DNA of 64,000 bases from Robiginitomaculum sp. (GTDB taxonomy: Bacteria; Pseudomonadota; Alphaproteobacteria; Caulobacterales; Maricaulaceae): contig JAJFFT010000001.1 in the NCBI GenBank assembly GCA_021776525.1, positions 372,001-436,000 of the forward strand, written 5' to 3'. Both the position numbers and the translations under genes were made by a program. Below the pieces are notes generated by a model that did not search any database, was not told the origin of the DNA, and worked only from the letters and a program-made list of their open reading frames with translations. Shown here one piece after another: positions 26,339-35,345 of this stretch (its first letter is position 1; every line of letters starts with the position of its first letter).

Positions 26339-27307
26339 ATGATGGTGACACGCAGACAGGTCTTGCATTGGGGCGGTGGGGTTTTTGGTGCTGTGTCTGC
26401 CCTTGGCGTATCGGGATGTGTCAATGTGCCAGCCGGTGGTGAAGGGGCACATATATGGGAAGGCGAGGCGTTGGGTGCACCGGCGTCTATTCAACTGTTC
26501 GGGGGCAATGATGCGCAGGCGCAAAACGCCTTTGCGCGGGCGCAAGGTTTAATTGCCAAGCTCAGCCACAGCTTTTCACTCTATGATCCTGGATCCGAAA
26601 TCTCGCGCCTTAATCGCGACGGTGTTTTGCCAAACCCATCGGCAGATTTTATTGCATTGATCAACCATGCGCGCCGTGTTGCCGTGCTCAGCCAGGGGGC
26701 CTTTGATGTAACGGTGCAGGTTTTGTGGGATGCGGCTAAACGCATAAGTGACGAAACGCTGTCCCCTGAAAAATCCAAGGTGCTTTGGGATCAGGCGCAA
26801 AGGCTGGTGGGAAATGACGGGGTGCGTGTTGATGATCGCCGGGTCTGGTTTGACCGCCCCGGCATGGCCGTCACCCTGAACGGCATGGCCCAGGGGTATA
26901 TTACCGAACGGGTGGCCCGGATGCTGGATGGGTTGGGCGGTTATAGCGGTCTGGTCAATATTGGGGAATTTCAGGCCTTTGGCGACAAACACTTTGCGCT
27001 TGGTATTGCTGACCCGGATAATCCGCTGGACGTGGTGGCCACCGTAAAATTGCGCCGCGCTGGTCTGGCCACATCCTCACCGCGGGGCGGTTATATCAGC
27101 GCGCAATACTCTCATATTTTTTCCCCCATTGGCGCGGCATCATCTTTTGCGTCGGCCAGTGTGGTGCATTCATCGGCCACCATAGCAGATGGTCTGGCCA
27201 CGGCCTTCACGCTGATGGACGAGGCGAGCATCAGGGACGCGGCCCGACAGGCCAACGCAACAGAGGTTATTCTGGTTGAGGCGGGCGGGGGTCTTATCCG
27301 GTTTTAG
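26339..27307 (+). CDS. apbE: FAD:protein FMN transferase (ApbE)
   Basis: 322 residues from the ATG at 26339, seven bases after AAGGG; ATG codons at 26333 and 26342 are alternatives. The N-terminus is a lipoprotein signal with a twin-Arg-like VTRRQVLHWGGG and lipobox GVSGC. ApbE motifs follow: SHSFSLYDPGSEISRLNRDGV, VTLNGMAQGYITERVA and NIGEFQAFG, with a C-terminal ATIADGLATAFTLM block. ApbE uses FAD to attach FMN to a Thr of target proteins outside the cytoplasm. The facing operon encodes an FMN_bind protein, the likely target. The genes converge and overlap by 14 bases with the PepSY gene. Confidence 0.93.
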   Translation: MMVTRRQVLHWGGGVFGAVSALGVSGCVNVPAGGEGAHIWEGEALGAPASIQLFGGNDAQAQNAFARAQGLIAKLSHSFSLYDPGSEISRLNRDGVLPNPSADFIALINHARRVAVLSQGAFDVTVQVLWDAAKRISDETLSPEKSKVLWDQAQRLVGNDGVRVDDRRVWFDRPGMAVTLNGMAQGYITERVARMLDGLGGYSGLVNIGEFQAFGDKHFALGIADPDNPLDVVATVKLRRAGLATSSPRGGYISAQYSHIFSPIGAASSFASASVVHSSATIADGLATAFTLMDEASIRDAARQANATEVILVEAGGGLIRF

Positions 27308-27926
27308 GCTTTTTGCCATTGGGTTTGCGCAGCCATAAATAAATCCCGCTGAGCGATAAGAGCAGGAAGAGCATGCTGGCCACAGCCATCAATACTGTGC
27401 CGGCTTTGCCGATAAACCGGCCCGTATGGATGTCCAGAAGAATGCGCGATACCGCCATACCGCGTCCTGCATAACGCTGGATCACAGCCTGTTTTACGGC
27501 TTTCGGTAATGGTGATGGCGTGCGTCCGGTAAATTCTACGCCATTCATGCGTTCGACCAGACGACCATCATGCAGGGCCAACAGGGTTTCATTGGTGTTG
27601 GCAACACTGATAAAACGGTCTTCCTTTTTGGCCGTCACCAATGGCGGTGCTAGAGCGATCGGGTCCGCGTTGCCGATATAAACCAACCCGTCAAGCATGA
27701 TCACCCATTGCCCATCATCCAGTTTGATGCCAACCGGCGGGGTTTTGGGGGCTTGATGATAGATGCCGCTGATGATGGCCCCGCCCATGGTTTTTTGATC
27801 AAGTCCCAACGGTCCCGAGAATAAAAGTGGCAGACCGGTCAGGGACAGAAGGACAACAAACAACGCCGAAACAATCCCGATGCGCCTATGCCATCGTTTG
27901 AGGAACGAGGAGAGCTTGCGTTTCAT
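27294..27926 (-). CDS. PepSY-associated transmembrane protein
   Basis: 210 residues. An N-terminal helix (residues ~14-36, RRIGIVSALFVVLLSLTGLPLLF) has the PepSY-TM signature WHRRIGI...SLTG, a periplasmic region of about 130 residues follows, and a C-terminal helix (AGTVLMAVASMLFLLLSLSGIYLWL) ends in a basic tail. This is the shape of PepSY membrane proteins involved in iron reduction or flavin-linked electron transfer. It overlaps the FMN_bind gene by four bases (ATGA). Confidence 0.85.
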   Translation of the reverse strand: MKRKLSSFLKRWHRRIGIVSALFVVLLSLTGLPLLFSGPLGLDQKTMGGAIISGIYHQAPKTPPVGIKLDDGQWVIMLDGLVYIGNADPIALAPPLVTAKKEDRFISVANTNETLLALHDGRLVERMNGVEFTGRTPSPLPKAVKQAVIQRYAGRGMAVSRILLDIHTGRFIGKAGTVLMAVASMLFLLLSLSGIYLWLRKPNGKKPKTG

Positions 27927-28471
27927 TTCGTGTTTACCTGCGCATCACAATAAAGCGCCAGCCGGGCCAGTTTTTTTAAGGCCCGCACCGACAAGGTGGC
28001 CCCGGATATACCGTCTATGCGGCGATCAAGTGCGTTGTTTTTTGGCAATCGGGCGCCGATGAATTGCCGGGTGAAAAAGTCGTGTTTGACTTCCCAGCCA
28101 TGGCTTTCCCGATAGGCCAGAACTTTGAGGGCCTCGATGGCCCCATCCTGAACCACCACGCCCAATGTGATGGGTTTGTATTTACCAATTTCGTCCAGCA
28201 CCCACAGGGTCTTTGTGCCGGCCTGCCAATAGCGCACACGCAATGCCGGGTAATCATGGCGGAGGATTTTTTTAATATCGGCCTTCATGGTTTTATCCAG
28301 CCACAGGGTCTTTTCTTCTGGGTTTTGGTTTGTAAATGCTGCGGCAATAAAGGCCGCTTTTGCGGCGGGGTCGTCGGCGCGGGCAATGGGGGCCAGACAC
28401 AGCCAGACGCACAACCCGAATGGGGTTATGCGCCGGACCGCGTGCAAAAAAGAAGGGGTTAAGTTTTGCAC
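27923..28471 (-). CDS. Periplasmic FMN-binding domain protein, likely ApbE substrate
   Basis: 182 residues from a GTG whose first base overlaps the last base of the porin stop codon. An N-terminal signal (about 1-32, ending IARA) exports it. The FMN_bind domain lies at about 90-175 and contains DGISGATLSV, matching the D-x-[ST]-[GS]-A-T consensus whose Thr receives FMN from ApbE. It likely carries electrons in the periplasm between the PepSY membrane protein and an acceptor. ApbE is encoded immediately beyond the PepSY gene on the opposite strand. Confidence 0.88.
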   Translation of the reverse strand: MQNLTPSFLHAVRRITPFGLCVWLCLAPIARADDPAAKAAFIAAAFTNQNPEEKTLWLDKTMKADIKKILRHDYPALRVRYWQAGTKTLWVLDEIGKYKPITLGVVVQDGAIEALKVLAYRESHGWEVKHDFFTRQFIGARLPKNNALDRRIDGISGATLSVRALKKLARLALYCDAQVNTK

Positions 28472-29748
28472 TAAAACTGATATCCAATCCCTAGGTTAAG
28501 GGACTTACGGTCCCTGATTTCATTTTCACGGTCTTCGATAATATAATCCATTTTGACCACCACATCGGGCACGGGCCAGAAATTGGCCCCAAAGACATGA
28601 CGCATACGCCCGGTATTGCCATTAAGGCCGCGATTATTATCCCAATTGGCATAGCGATAAAACACGCCCAGCTGCGCCTCGTCAAAGCTCCCCATGGGAA
28701 CATCAAATCTGTAGGATGGCTCGATATAATACCCGGTCTGTTCGTTACGGCCGCTGAGGCGGGCTTCGGCCCCTTTGATGGTCCAGTCCGCGTAGAGCGC
28801 GCGCAAGCCAAAACCTTTCCATTTGGCATCAATATTGGCGGTCAGGAGCAGGGCGCTGACATCTTGGCCGGAAATGGCATCGCCGGCCCCCTGGGTCACG
28901 TCATTTTGATAATAGGCGGACGCGGCCATGGAAACACCGGGCAGGCCGGTATAGGCAATGCGTCCGGAATAAGCCTGGTCCTTGAAATTGGCCTCGGCAA
29001 CTTTTTGGCGACCCGAGCGCGCCTTGAATCCGTTAGCCGTATTGAGTTCTAGACCAGAGGAAATCATGGCGTCATAGGACCATCCGCTGGAGCCGATATT
29101 GCCGTGCACACCAACGCCGCCTTCCGACCATGTGGTTGGAATAATATTTTTTTCAACGGCGTTGCGTTCCACGCCGTAAAAGGTCGGTGGTTCATGGGTT
29201 TCATTGATCAGGCCCACGGGCACCAGTCGCACACCGCCATAGAGCGTGGTGTTGTCGTTCAGGTCAGCCTCAATATAGCCTTGTTCCAGCTCGACAGCAC
29301 CAAGTTGGCCTTCGCCAGCAACAGAATGCTCGACCTCTAATTCAGAGAAAAAGCGAATATTGTCGCTAAATTCATGGCCAAAGAATAACACAAAACGGTG
29401 AAAATCCAGCTGGTCCTTGGCACCGCCCTCATAATGCATTTCGCCATAACCGCCAATGCTGGTCCGGTTCCACCAGCCTGTACCGGATACGCTGTCGCGG
29501 TTTTCAACGGCATCAGCAACAACTTCGATGGTCTGTTGTGTTTGTTCAACGGCAATTTTGGTTTGGGTGGTTTGTACGTTGGTCTTGTTCAGCTTTTCCT
29601 GAAGTTGTTCGATGGTGGCCTGTTGGGCCTGTATAATCGCCCACATGTCTTCCAGACTGGGGGTTTGCTCGCTTGCTGATGCTGGCACAGTACCGAGTAT
29701 CAGGCCTACGGTGCTGGCGCACAGCAGGGCCCTTTTGAAAGTTGTCAT
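28471..29748 (-). CDS. Outer-membrane porin-like beta-barrel protein
   Basis: 425 residues from the ATG at 29748 with GAGGAC upstream. A signal peptide (1-25, ASA) is followed by a coiled coil (LEDMWAIIQAQQATIEQLQEKLNK..., about 28-75) and then a barrel opening GGYGEMHYEGG and ending in Phe (GIGYQF), the typical outer-membrane C-terminus. Comparable porins appear in phosphate- or iron-regulated loci. It is the first gene of porin-FMN_bind-PepSY, and a Fur-box-like sequence lies 58 bases upstream, suggesting iron control. Confidence 0.85.
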   Translation of the reverse strand: MTTFKRALLCASTVGLILGTVPASASEQTPSLEDMWAIIQAQQATIEQLQEKLNKTNVQTTQTKIAVEQTQQTIEVVADAVENRDSVSGTGWWNRTSIGGYGEMHYEGGAKDQLDFHRFVLFFGHEFSDNIRFFSELEVEHSVAGEGQLGAVELEQGYIEADLNDNTTLYGGVRLVPVGLINETHEPPTFYGVERNAVEKNIIPTTWSEGGVGVHGNIGSSGWSYDAMISSGLELNTANGFKARSGRQKVAEANFKDQAYSGRIAYTGLPGVSMAASAYYQNDVTQGAGDAISGQDVSALLLTANIDAKWKGFGLRALYADWTIKGAEARLSGRNEQTGYYIEPSYRFDVPMGSFDEAQLGVFYRYANWDNNRGLNGNTGRMRHVFGANFWPVPDVVVKMDYIIEDRENEIRDRKSLNLGIGYQF

Positions 29749-29805
29749 TATCTTGTCCTCATTGTCCCAAATGTAACGGTGCAAGTCTCTCAAAACCCCT
29801 TAATT

Positions 29806-29824
29806 GAGAATGCTTCTCATTATT
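29806..29824. promoter_or_regulatory. Fur-box-like site before the porin-FMN_bind-PepSY operon
   Basis: GAGAATGCTTCTCATTATT matches 14 of 19 positions of the classical Fur box GATAATGATAATCATTATC and has a perfect TGAGAA-TGC-TTCTCA core (29805-29819). It sits 58 bases upstream of the porin start. Iron repression is inferred. Confidence 0.6.
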
Positions 29825-29930
29825 ATAACGAGTCAAAAAAATATGCAACTAAGAATTATTCGCAAATAACAGTAAGACCCGATCTAGCCTGAAAAGAGGG
29901 GGGCATGGCACATCAAGACGCCATAATAGA

Positions 29931-29961
29931 AAACGCCGGGCGCTTGGGGCACCCGGCGTTT
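29931..29961 (-). terminator. Terminator after the CC0125/CC1285-type lipoprotein gene
   Basis: AAACGCCGGG (29931-29940) and CCCGGCGTTT (29952-29961), minus-strand tail GTTTTCT; 36 bases beyond the stop at 29997. Confidence 0.85.
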
Positions 29962-29996
29962 GCATAATAGGGCCGAGGTTATCAGATCAAAGTGAT

Positions 29997-30548
29997 CTAG
30001 CGTTTGATGTCCTCTGGGCGAACGATTGTGGCACCCAGCTTGGCCAGAACTTCGTCGGCTTGATAGGCCTGTTCATTACTATCGGGCTTTTGACCGCGAT
30101 ACATGGCCATTTCTGCGGTGGCGGTATAGCGGGTGATCTGGCGCATGTCATAACCGTTATAAAACGGGTCATAACCATAACCATAACCGTGGAACGGGCT
30201 GTAATAGCTCCAGCCGAAGCCGTAATGGCCGCCATATCCAAAGCGCGAGCTGAAGGCCGGGCCATAGGATGTGCGTTCTTTTTTCTCGGTATTGCGATCA
30301 GCGATAATGAAATAATCATAGCCGCTTTGTTTGGTCAGTTCAGCGGAGCGGTACAAAAGATAGTTCTCGACCGTATCAAGATTGGTCAGAGAATTGCCTG
30401 AGAACGAAACCCGGTAACGGTTGCTCTCTATGCTTTGCTCGCTATAGCCACGTGAGGAATCAATGGCGGCCTGGTATGGGGTTGCGGTTGCGCAGGCCGT
30501 CAGAATCAATCCGGCAGTGGCAAGTGCAATCAGAGGGGATATGCGCAT
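29997..30548 (-). CDS. CC0125/CC1285 family lipoprotein
   Basis: 183 residues with a lipobox (GLILTACATA, Cys19). The segment YRVSFSGNSLTNLDTVENYLLYRSAELTKQSGYDYF (given here only as landmark, residues ~45-80) is the hallmark of the CC0125/CC1285 lipoprotein family found in alphaproteobacteria. A Gly/Tyr-rich stretch (about 103-135, FGYGGHYGFGWSYY) follows. Function unknown, probably envelope-related. It has its own upstream region and a terminator downstream. Confidence 0.85.
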   Translation of the reverse strand: MRISPLIALATAGLILTACATATPYQAAIDSSRGYSEQSIESNRYRVSFSGNSLTNLDTVENYLLYRSAELTKQSGYDYFIIADRNTEKKERTSYGPAFSSRFGYGGHYGFGWSYYSPFHGYGYGYDPFYNGYDMRQITRYTATAEMAMYRGQKPDSNEQAYQADEVLAKLGATIVRPEDIKR

Positions 30549-30701
30549 TGGTCTGCTCCTTGTGAGACGGGGACGTCATCAATATGGTGCTTTGTGACGG
30601 CTACGTCGAGGGCTGTCACAGCTTGTTCATCCATCATTCATATTCAGCACCCTTTAATTACGCTATAGGGCGGGGTCATAAGAGTCTTGAGGATCGTTTA
30701 C

Positions 30702-31043
30702 ATGCGCGCTTTTGTTTCCATTATTTTTCTGTGTTCATTAAGCACCGCTGCTCATGCGCTGGTGCCGGATGCGCAAACGCTGGCGGACACCTGTGTGGCG
30801 GAGGGCGAGCCAGAGGCCCTGTGCAGCTGTTATGCAGGCTTTGTGGCCGATAACACCAATGCTCGTGAACTATCGGCTCTGACGGTGCTTACCGATCCCA
30901 AACACCGCAATTCTATGGAATCGGCGCTCAAGGCCCTGACAGCCAAGGGCTTAACGCCCGGCGAGTTGTTCGCCATGGCCATGAAAGCCGACGCCTTGCA
31001 GGACAAAGCCAAAGCAAGGTGCGAACCAGTGGCAGCACAATAG
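30702..31043 (+). CDS. Small secreted cysteine-containing protein, unknown function
   Basis: 113 residues from the ATG at 30702, with GAGGATC upstream. Signal peptide about 1-19 (STAAHA). The mature part has four Cys residues (DTCVAEGEPEALCSCYAGF and a C-terminal KARCEP), likely paired in the periplasm, and is otherwise helical (MESALKALTAKGLTPGELFAMAMKAD). No family recognised. Convergent with argG, two bases apart. Confidence 0.65.
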   Translation: MRAFVSIIFLCSLSTAAHALVPDAQTLADTCVAEGEPEALCSCYAGFVADNTNARELSALTVLTDPKHRNSMESALKALTAKGLTPGELFAMAMKADALQDKAKARCEPVAAQ

Positions 31044-31045
31044 GC

Positions 31046-32272
31046 TTAGCTGTTCTTTCCGCTCACCCGGTCGCGCCGCGCCAACAGTTTCAAGCGCAGG
31101 GCATTGAGCTCGATAAAGCCATCGGCGTCTGATTGATCGTAGACCACATCATCTTCAAAGGTCACATGGTCCAGCGAGTAGAGCGAGCGCGGCGAGGTCC
31201 GCCCAACCACGGTCGGCAAACCTTTATACAGCTTCATGCGCACCATGCCGGTGACCATTTTTTGGCTTTCGTCAATGGCGGCCTGTAACATCTGGCGCTC
31301 GGGTGAGAACCAGAAACCATTGTAAATCAGCTCGGCATAGCGCGGCATCAGCTCATCTTTGAGGTGCATGGCACCCCCATCCAGGGTGATCTGTTCAATG
31401 CCACGGTGCGCGGCCAGCAAAATCGTGCCGCCGGGCGTTTCGTATATGCCACGCGACTTCATGCCGATGAAGCGATTTTCCAAAAGGTCCAGCCGTCCGA
31501 TGCCGTGGGCACCGCCCAATTCGTTCAGGCGGGTCAGCAGGCTGGCCGGGGAGAGCACCACGCCGTCAATGCTGACCGGATCGCCCTTTTCAAAACCGAT
31601 CTCAATATAATGAGGCTTATCGGGGGCATCTTCTGGCGCAACGCTGCGCTGATAAACAAATTCCGGCGCTTCCACGCCGGGGTCTTCCAACGCTTTACCT
31701 TCGGACGAGGTGTGCAGTAAATTGGCATCTACGGAAAACGGCGCTTCACCGCGCTTGTCGGCCGGCACGTCAATGCCGTGCTCTTCCGCATAGGCAATCA
31801 GGTCGGTGCGCGAGCCAAAATCCCATTGCCGCCAGGGCGATATAATCTGCACATCCGGGTCCAGAGCCAGATAGGCCAGCTCGAAACGGACCTGATCATT
31901 GCCCTTGCCGGTGGCACCGTGGCAGACCGCATCAGCGCCGGTTTCATGGGCGATCTCGATCTGGCGCTTGGCGATCAGTGGCCGGGCAATGGCGGTGCCC
32001 AGCAAATACTGGCCTTCATAAACCGTGTTGGCGCGAAACATCGGGAACACATAATCGCGTACAAAGTCTTCGCGCAGGTCCTCGACAAAAATTTCGGAAA
32101 CGCCCATCGCCTCTGCTTTGGCGCGTGCCGGCTCCAGCTCCTCGCCCTGACCCAGATCAGCGGTAAAGGCCACCACTTCGGCGCCCATTTCGCTTTGCAA
32201 CCATTTGAGAATGATCGAGGTGTCCAACCCGCCTGAATAGGCTAAAACCACTTTTTTGGGCGCCTGCGCCAT
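31046..32272 (-). CDS. argG: Argininosuccinate synthase
   Basis: 408 residues from the ATG at 32272 with GGAG seven bases upstream. The N-terminal ATP-binding P-loop [15 protein letters not shown] is typical, followed by [18 protein letters not shown] and the PWRQWDF...[10 protein letters not shown] block; later [26 protein letters not shown] and the aspartate/citrulline-binding regions. It joins citrulline and aspartate with ATP. argH is not in the window. Upstream in-frame codons extend the frame but lack family similarity. Confidence 0.98.
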   Translation of the reverse strand: MAQAPKKVVLAYSGGLDTSIILKWLQSEMGAEVVAFTADLGQGEELEPARAKAEAMGVSEIFVEDLREDFVRDYVFPMFRANTVYEGQYLLGTAIARPLIAKRQIEIAHETGADAVCHGATGKGNDQVRFELAYLALDPDVQIISPWRQWDFGSRTDLIAYAEEHGIDVPADKRGEAPFSVDANLLHTSSEGKALEDPGVEAPEFVYQRSVAPEDAPDKPHYIEIGFEKGDPVSIDGVVLSPASLLTRLNELGGAHGIGRLDLLENRFIGMKSRGIYETPGGTILLAAHRGIEQITLDGGAMHLKDELMPRYAELIYNGFWFSPERQMLQAAIDESQKMVTGMVRMKLYKGLPTVVGRTSPRSLYSLDHVTFEDDVVYDQSDADGFIELNALRLKLLARRDRVSGKNS

Positions 32273-32477
32273 GTTTAATCTCCAGAATAATCCGTATAGA
32301 TGTGGACATGACGGATTAACCCTGAAAGTCAATGGAAAATCCACAATAACGGGTATGTGATACAGGCCGGTATACAGACACACGGCCTTTTGAAGCACAC
32401 GTGATTGCCTCTCTTGCCAGAGTGTACAATCATGTCATGCATTGAGACGGGTATGGGTTTACTCAAAGGACAAAAAA

Positions 32478-33038
32478 ATGGACGCCGTAGAAGCCGCTTT
32501 GGCCGCTTATCCCTGGGGCATATATCTGTGCCTGTTGATTGCGCCGTTTGTGCAAGAAGATGCCGCTGTCATTGGTGCGGCTTCGGCCTCGTCCATTGGT
32601 ATGGGAGAGCCGGTTTGGTTGTTTGTCTCGCTGATTGTTGGGCTAAGCGCCAGCGATTTATGGAAATACTGGGCCGGGCGCGCCGCACGGACGCGCCACT
32701 GGGCCGAGAAATTTGCCCAAAAAGACGGCGTGCAGGCGGCCAAAGGCAAAGTGTTGAAACGCCTTGGTCACACGCTGATGGCGGTACGCTTTATTCCCGG
32801 AACACGCATCCCGACCTATGTGGCGGCCGGATTTTTCAAGGCGCCTTTTGGGGCGTTTTCCCTATGGGTTGTGCTCTCGGGCATGCTCTATGGCTTTATC
32901 GTGTTTGCCCTGTTTCATGCGCTGGGCGAGGTTGGCGGCACACGCATTAAAACCATTATGCCCATCATCGCCATTACGCTGGTGGTGGTGCTTATTGGTG
33001 GGCCGATGGTCTGGAAAAGGCTGCACCCGGCCACCTAG
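32478..33038 (+). CDS. DedA-family membrane protein
   Basis: 186 residues from the ATG at 32478, AAAGGA upstream. Four to five hydrophobic segments. It shows a DedA/SNARE-associated pattern: an early APFVQEDAAVIGAAS acidic motif, GLSASDLWKYWAGR, a FIPGTRIPTYVAAGFF block with the conserved R-x-x-P-G-R/T-like turn, and a final helix. DedA proteins support envelope integrity, probably as lipid flippases (undecaprenyl or phospholipid). The 3' end overlaps the next, convergent gene by four bases. Confidence 0.85.
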   Translation: MDAVEAALAAYPWGIYLCLLIAPFVQEDAAVIGAASASSIGMGEPVWLFVSLIVGLSASDLWKYWAGRAARTRHWAEKFAQKDGVQAAKGKVLKRLGHTLMAVRFIPGTRIPTYVAAGFFKAPFGAFSLWVVLSGMLYGFIVFALFHALGEVGGTRIKTIMPIIAITLVVVLIGGPMVWKRLHPAT

Positions 33039-33490
33039 CCGTTATTGGCCTTCAGGTTTAACAGCCACTGTGCCAACCAATAGATAAACCCGGCCAGCGC
33101 GCCGATCAGCGCAAAATTGATAAAGATCTGGGCAATGTCGGCGGTGGTGGTGTCGCTGCGCATCGCACTAAAATCACCACGCGTCATGAACAAATACGCC
33201 AGTGGGCCAATGGCTGCCCCGGCAATGGTCTCGGACCAGCCACGCGGCAAGTGCAAGGCCTTGATCAGCCAGACCGCACCAAGGGCTGGAATGGCGCTTA
33301 GAGAAACAATCACCAAAAACATGAAAATGTGCATTAGAACAATAAAGATATTGCCTTGTGGCGCCGGCAGGGTTCCGGCCAGTACAAAAACGCCATAAGT
33401 CACGATGCAGGCGATAAACCAAGCCAATGGGCCGGCCCAGGTCCGCGCAGGCGCTGAGGTATCAGATTGGGCTTTGTCTTTTTCACGCAT
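33035..33490 (-). CDS. Four-helix membrane protein, unknown function
   Basis: 151 residues from the ATG at 33490 (GAGG nine bases upstream). After a polar start (MREKDKAQSDTSAPAR) come hydrophobic segments at about 17-37, 50-72, 83-104 (less clear) and 123-146. The motif IPALGAVWLIKALHLPRGWSETIAGAAIG is landmark but not diagnostic. No family recognised. Overlaps the DedA-like gene end by four bases on the opposite strand. Confidence 0.65.
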   Translation of the reverse strand: MREKDKAQSDTSAPARTWAGPLAWFIACIVTYGVFVLAGTLPAPQGNIFIVLMHIFMFLVIVSLSAIPALGAVWLIKALHLPRGWSETIAGAAIGPLAYLFMTRGDFSAMRSDTTTADIAQIFINFALIGALAGFIYWLAQWLLNLKANNG

Positions 33491-33554
33491 CGGTGCTTGC
33501 CTCTGTGCCGGAATTGCTTTTGATAAGCATATCACAATCTAGCGGAGCACATCC

Positions 33555-34367
33555 ATGACCCGACCACTTATTTTAATCACTGGCGCATCGGCCGGTATTG
33601 GTGCTGCTCTGGCGCGCGAATATGCCTCCCATGGCTGGGATTTGGCACTGACGGCGCGCCGCAAGGACCGGCTGGAGGATCTGGCCGAGGAAATGAAGGC
33701 CAAAAACGGGGTCGACAGCCTGATCATCACCGCCGACATGCACACCAAGACGGCGCCAAAAACCATCCTGAAAGCCATCAAGGATGCAGGCCGTCATGTG
33801 GATGGTCTGATCAATAATGCCGGTTATGGCGTGCCTGGCACATTTAATGGTCCGGCATGGAAAGACCATGCGGCGTTTTTACAGATCATGCTGACGGCCC
33901 CGTGCGAGCTGGTTTATCTGACCATGCCTGGCATGGTGGAACGCGGCTTTGGCCGGATCATCAATGTGGCATCTTTGGCCGGGCATTTGCCGGGTTCAAA
34001 CGGTCATACGCTTTACGCCGCCGACAAGGCCTTTTTGATCAAGTTTTCCCAATCCCTGAACCTTGAGGCACAGGGGACCGGCGTTCATGTGTCGGCCCTT
34101 TGTCCGGGCTTTACCTATTCCGAGTTTCACGACGTCAACGACACCCGCGGGCTGGTCTCCAAATTACCAAACTGGATGTGGCTGACCGCCGAAGAAGTTG
34201 CTGCCGTCGGCTATGCCGCGGCCGAGAAAAATGTCGCGGTACGGGTGCCGGGCATGGCCAATAAAACCATTGCGGCGCTCAGCAAGATCATGCCCGAACC
34301 TCTGGCAATGGGCATGATGAAACGCCAGACTAAAAATTTCCGGGTGACCGAAAAGAACGAAGGCTAA
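33555..34367 (+). CDS. Short-chain dehydrogenase/reductase (classical SDR)
   Basis: 270 residues. GASAGIGAALAREYASHG is the cofactor site, followed by LTARRKDRLEDLAEEM typical of NADPH-preferring members, NNAGYGVPG, Ser in NVASLAGHLPG and the active Tyr/Lys in YAADKAFL. The C-terminal LTAEEVAAVGYAAAEK is shared by many broad acyl- or ketone-reducing SDRs. Substrate unknown. GGAG precedes the ATG. Confidence 0.9.
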   Translation: MTRPLILITGASAGIGAALAREYASHGWDLALTARRKDRLEDLAEEMKAKNGVDSLIITADMHTKTAPKTILKAIKDAGRHVDGLINNAGYGVPGTFNGPAWKDHAAFLQIMLTAPCELVYLTMPGMVERGFGRIINVASLAGHLPGSNGHTLYAADKAFLIKFSQSLNLEAQGTGVHVSALCPGFTYSEFHDVNDTRGLVSKLPNWMWLTAEEVAAVGYAAAEKNVAVRVPGMANKTIAALSKIMPEPLAMGMMKRQTKNFRVTEKNEG

Positions 34368-34381
34368 GGCTGGGCGGCGTT

Positions 34382-34837
34382 TTATGCTTTGCCTGTTGCG
34401 CCCGTATTTTTCTGTGATCGGCTGTCCAGAAAAAACAGGGCCATAGCCAAATATGCGACGCCGATAAACACCGCGCTTGGCAAAGCGGGGGTCTGTGCCT
34501 GGGGGAATGCTGTATGCAATGTTATGGCGGCATAAAGGGTCGGCAACCAATGCGCAGAGACCACAATCGCGCAGGTCCCCAAGGCCCACAACTGGCCCCG
34601 TCTGATCGGGATGAGCAAGGATAAAATCGCAAGGCCAGTGGCCAAAAAGCCACCGCCCTCGATTTTTTGCATGGATAGGATAATGGCCTGAATGCCGGGT
34701 TCGAGCTGTGTCCAATCGCGGCCCACCACGGTTTCATGATAGGGCGTAAACCGTGTTGAGGTTAAACCAAAAAACCCGGCAAGACTGGAAAAACCGCCGG
34801 CAATTAAAAGAAGCGTAGTTGCAATATTTCTAATCAT
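34382..34837 (-). CDS. Four-helix integral membrane protein in an ArsR-SRPBCC operon
   Basis: 151 residues with four hydrophobic segments (about 8-26, 61-82, 86-107, 120-139). Helix 1 carries IAGGFSSLAGFFGLTS and the loop has YHETVVGRDWTQLEPGIQAIILSMQKIEGGGFLATGL (landmark, residues ~33-70). It looks like the small DUF4345/DoxX-like membrane proteins often paired with SRPBCC proteins. It lies 51 bases after the SRPBCC gene in the same orientation. Function unknown. Confidence 0.7.
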   Translation of the reverse strand: MIRNIATTLLLIAGGFSSLAGFFGLTSTRFTPYHETVVGRDWTQLEPGIQAIILSMQKIEGGGFLATGLAILSLLIPIRRGQLWALGTCAIVVSAHWLPTLYAAITLHTAFPQAQTPALPSAVFIGVAYLAMALFFLDSRSQKNTGATGKA

Positions 34838-34888
34838 TTCAGGTCCATTACTTTCTGTTTCTATCGTTGTGTGTGTCGTGAAAGCCGA

Positions 34889-35344
34889 TCAACCGCCACA
34901 GGCGGCTTTATAGGCGTCTTCAAACAACAAGCCCCAGCTGCCGCCATAACCGCCGCGCATCATTTCGGCCATATCGCCAAAGGCTTCCCAATTGCTCTGG
35001 GTCAGGGTGACCCGGGTATGGCCTTCATCCAACTTGGCAAAGCGTACTTCGACCTGACTGGCCGGGTCCATGGGCGGCAGGCCCATATGAAAATCCATAA
35101 CAAACAAATCGTGGCGATCAAAAGTGCGCACAGTTCCCCAAAGATATTCGATACCTTCTTCGGTTAGCTCGATGATTTTTCCGCCCACTTCTGGGGTCAG
35201 CGAAACGGATTTGGCGGTCTGGTCAGTGCGCATGGAGTTTGAGCGTTTATCCAGTGGCCACCACGCGCCAATATCGGCAAAAACCGTAAAGGCGGTTTCC
35301 TGATTGCAGGGCACTTCGATGGTATAGCTGATGGGGTCGAGCAT
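34889..35344 (-). CDS. SRPBCC (AHSA1/START-like) domain protein
   Basis: 151 residues with the AHSA1-type layout: an N-terminal strand SYTIEVPCNQETAFTVFADIGAWWPL, a middle GGKIIELTEEGIEYLWGTVRTFD and a C-terminal TRVTLTQSNWEAFGD...GYGGSWGLLFEDAYKAAC helix. These proteins bind hydrophobic ligands in a deep pocket. The start lies one base beyond the ArsR stop, so the two are translated as a unit, a combination frequent in proteobacteria. Confidence 0.88.
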   Translation of the reverse strand: MLDPISYTIEVPCNQETAFTVFADIGAWWPLDKRSNSMRTDQTAKSVSLTPEVGGKIIELTEEGIEYLWGTVRTFDRHDLFVMDFHMGLPPMDPASQVEVRFAKLDEGHTRVTLTQSNWEAFGDMAEMMRGGYGGSWGLLFEDAYKAACGG

Positions 35345-35345
35345 G

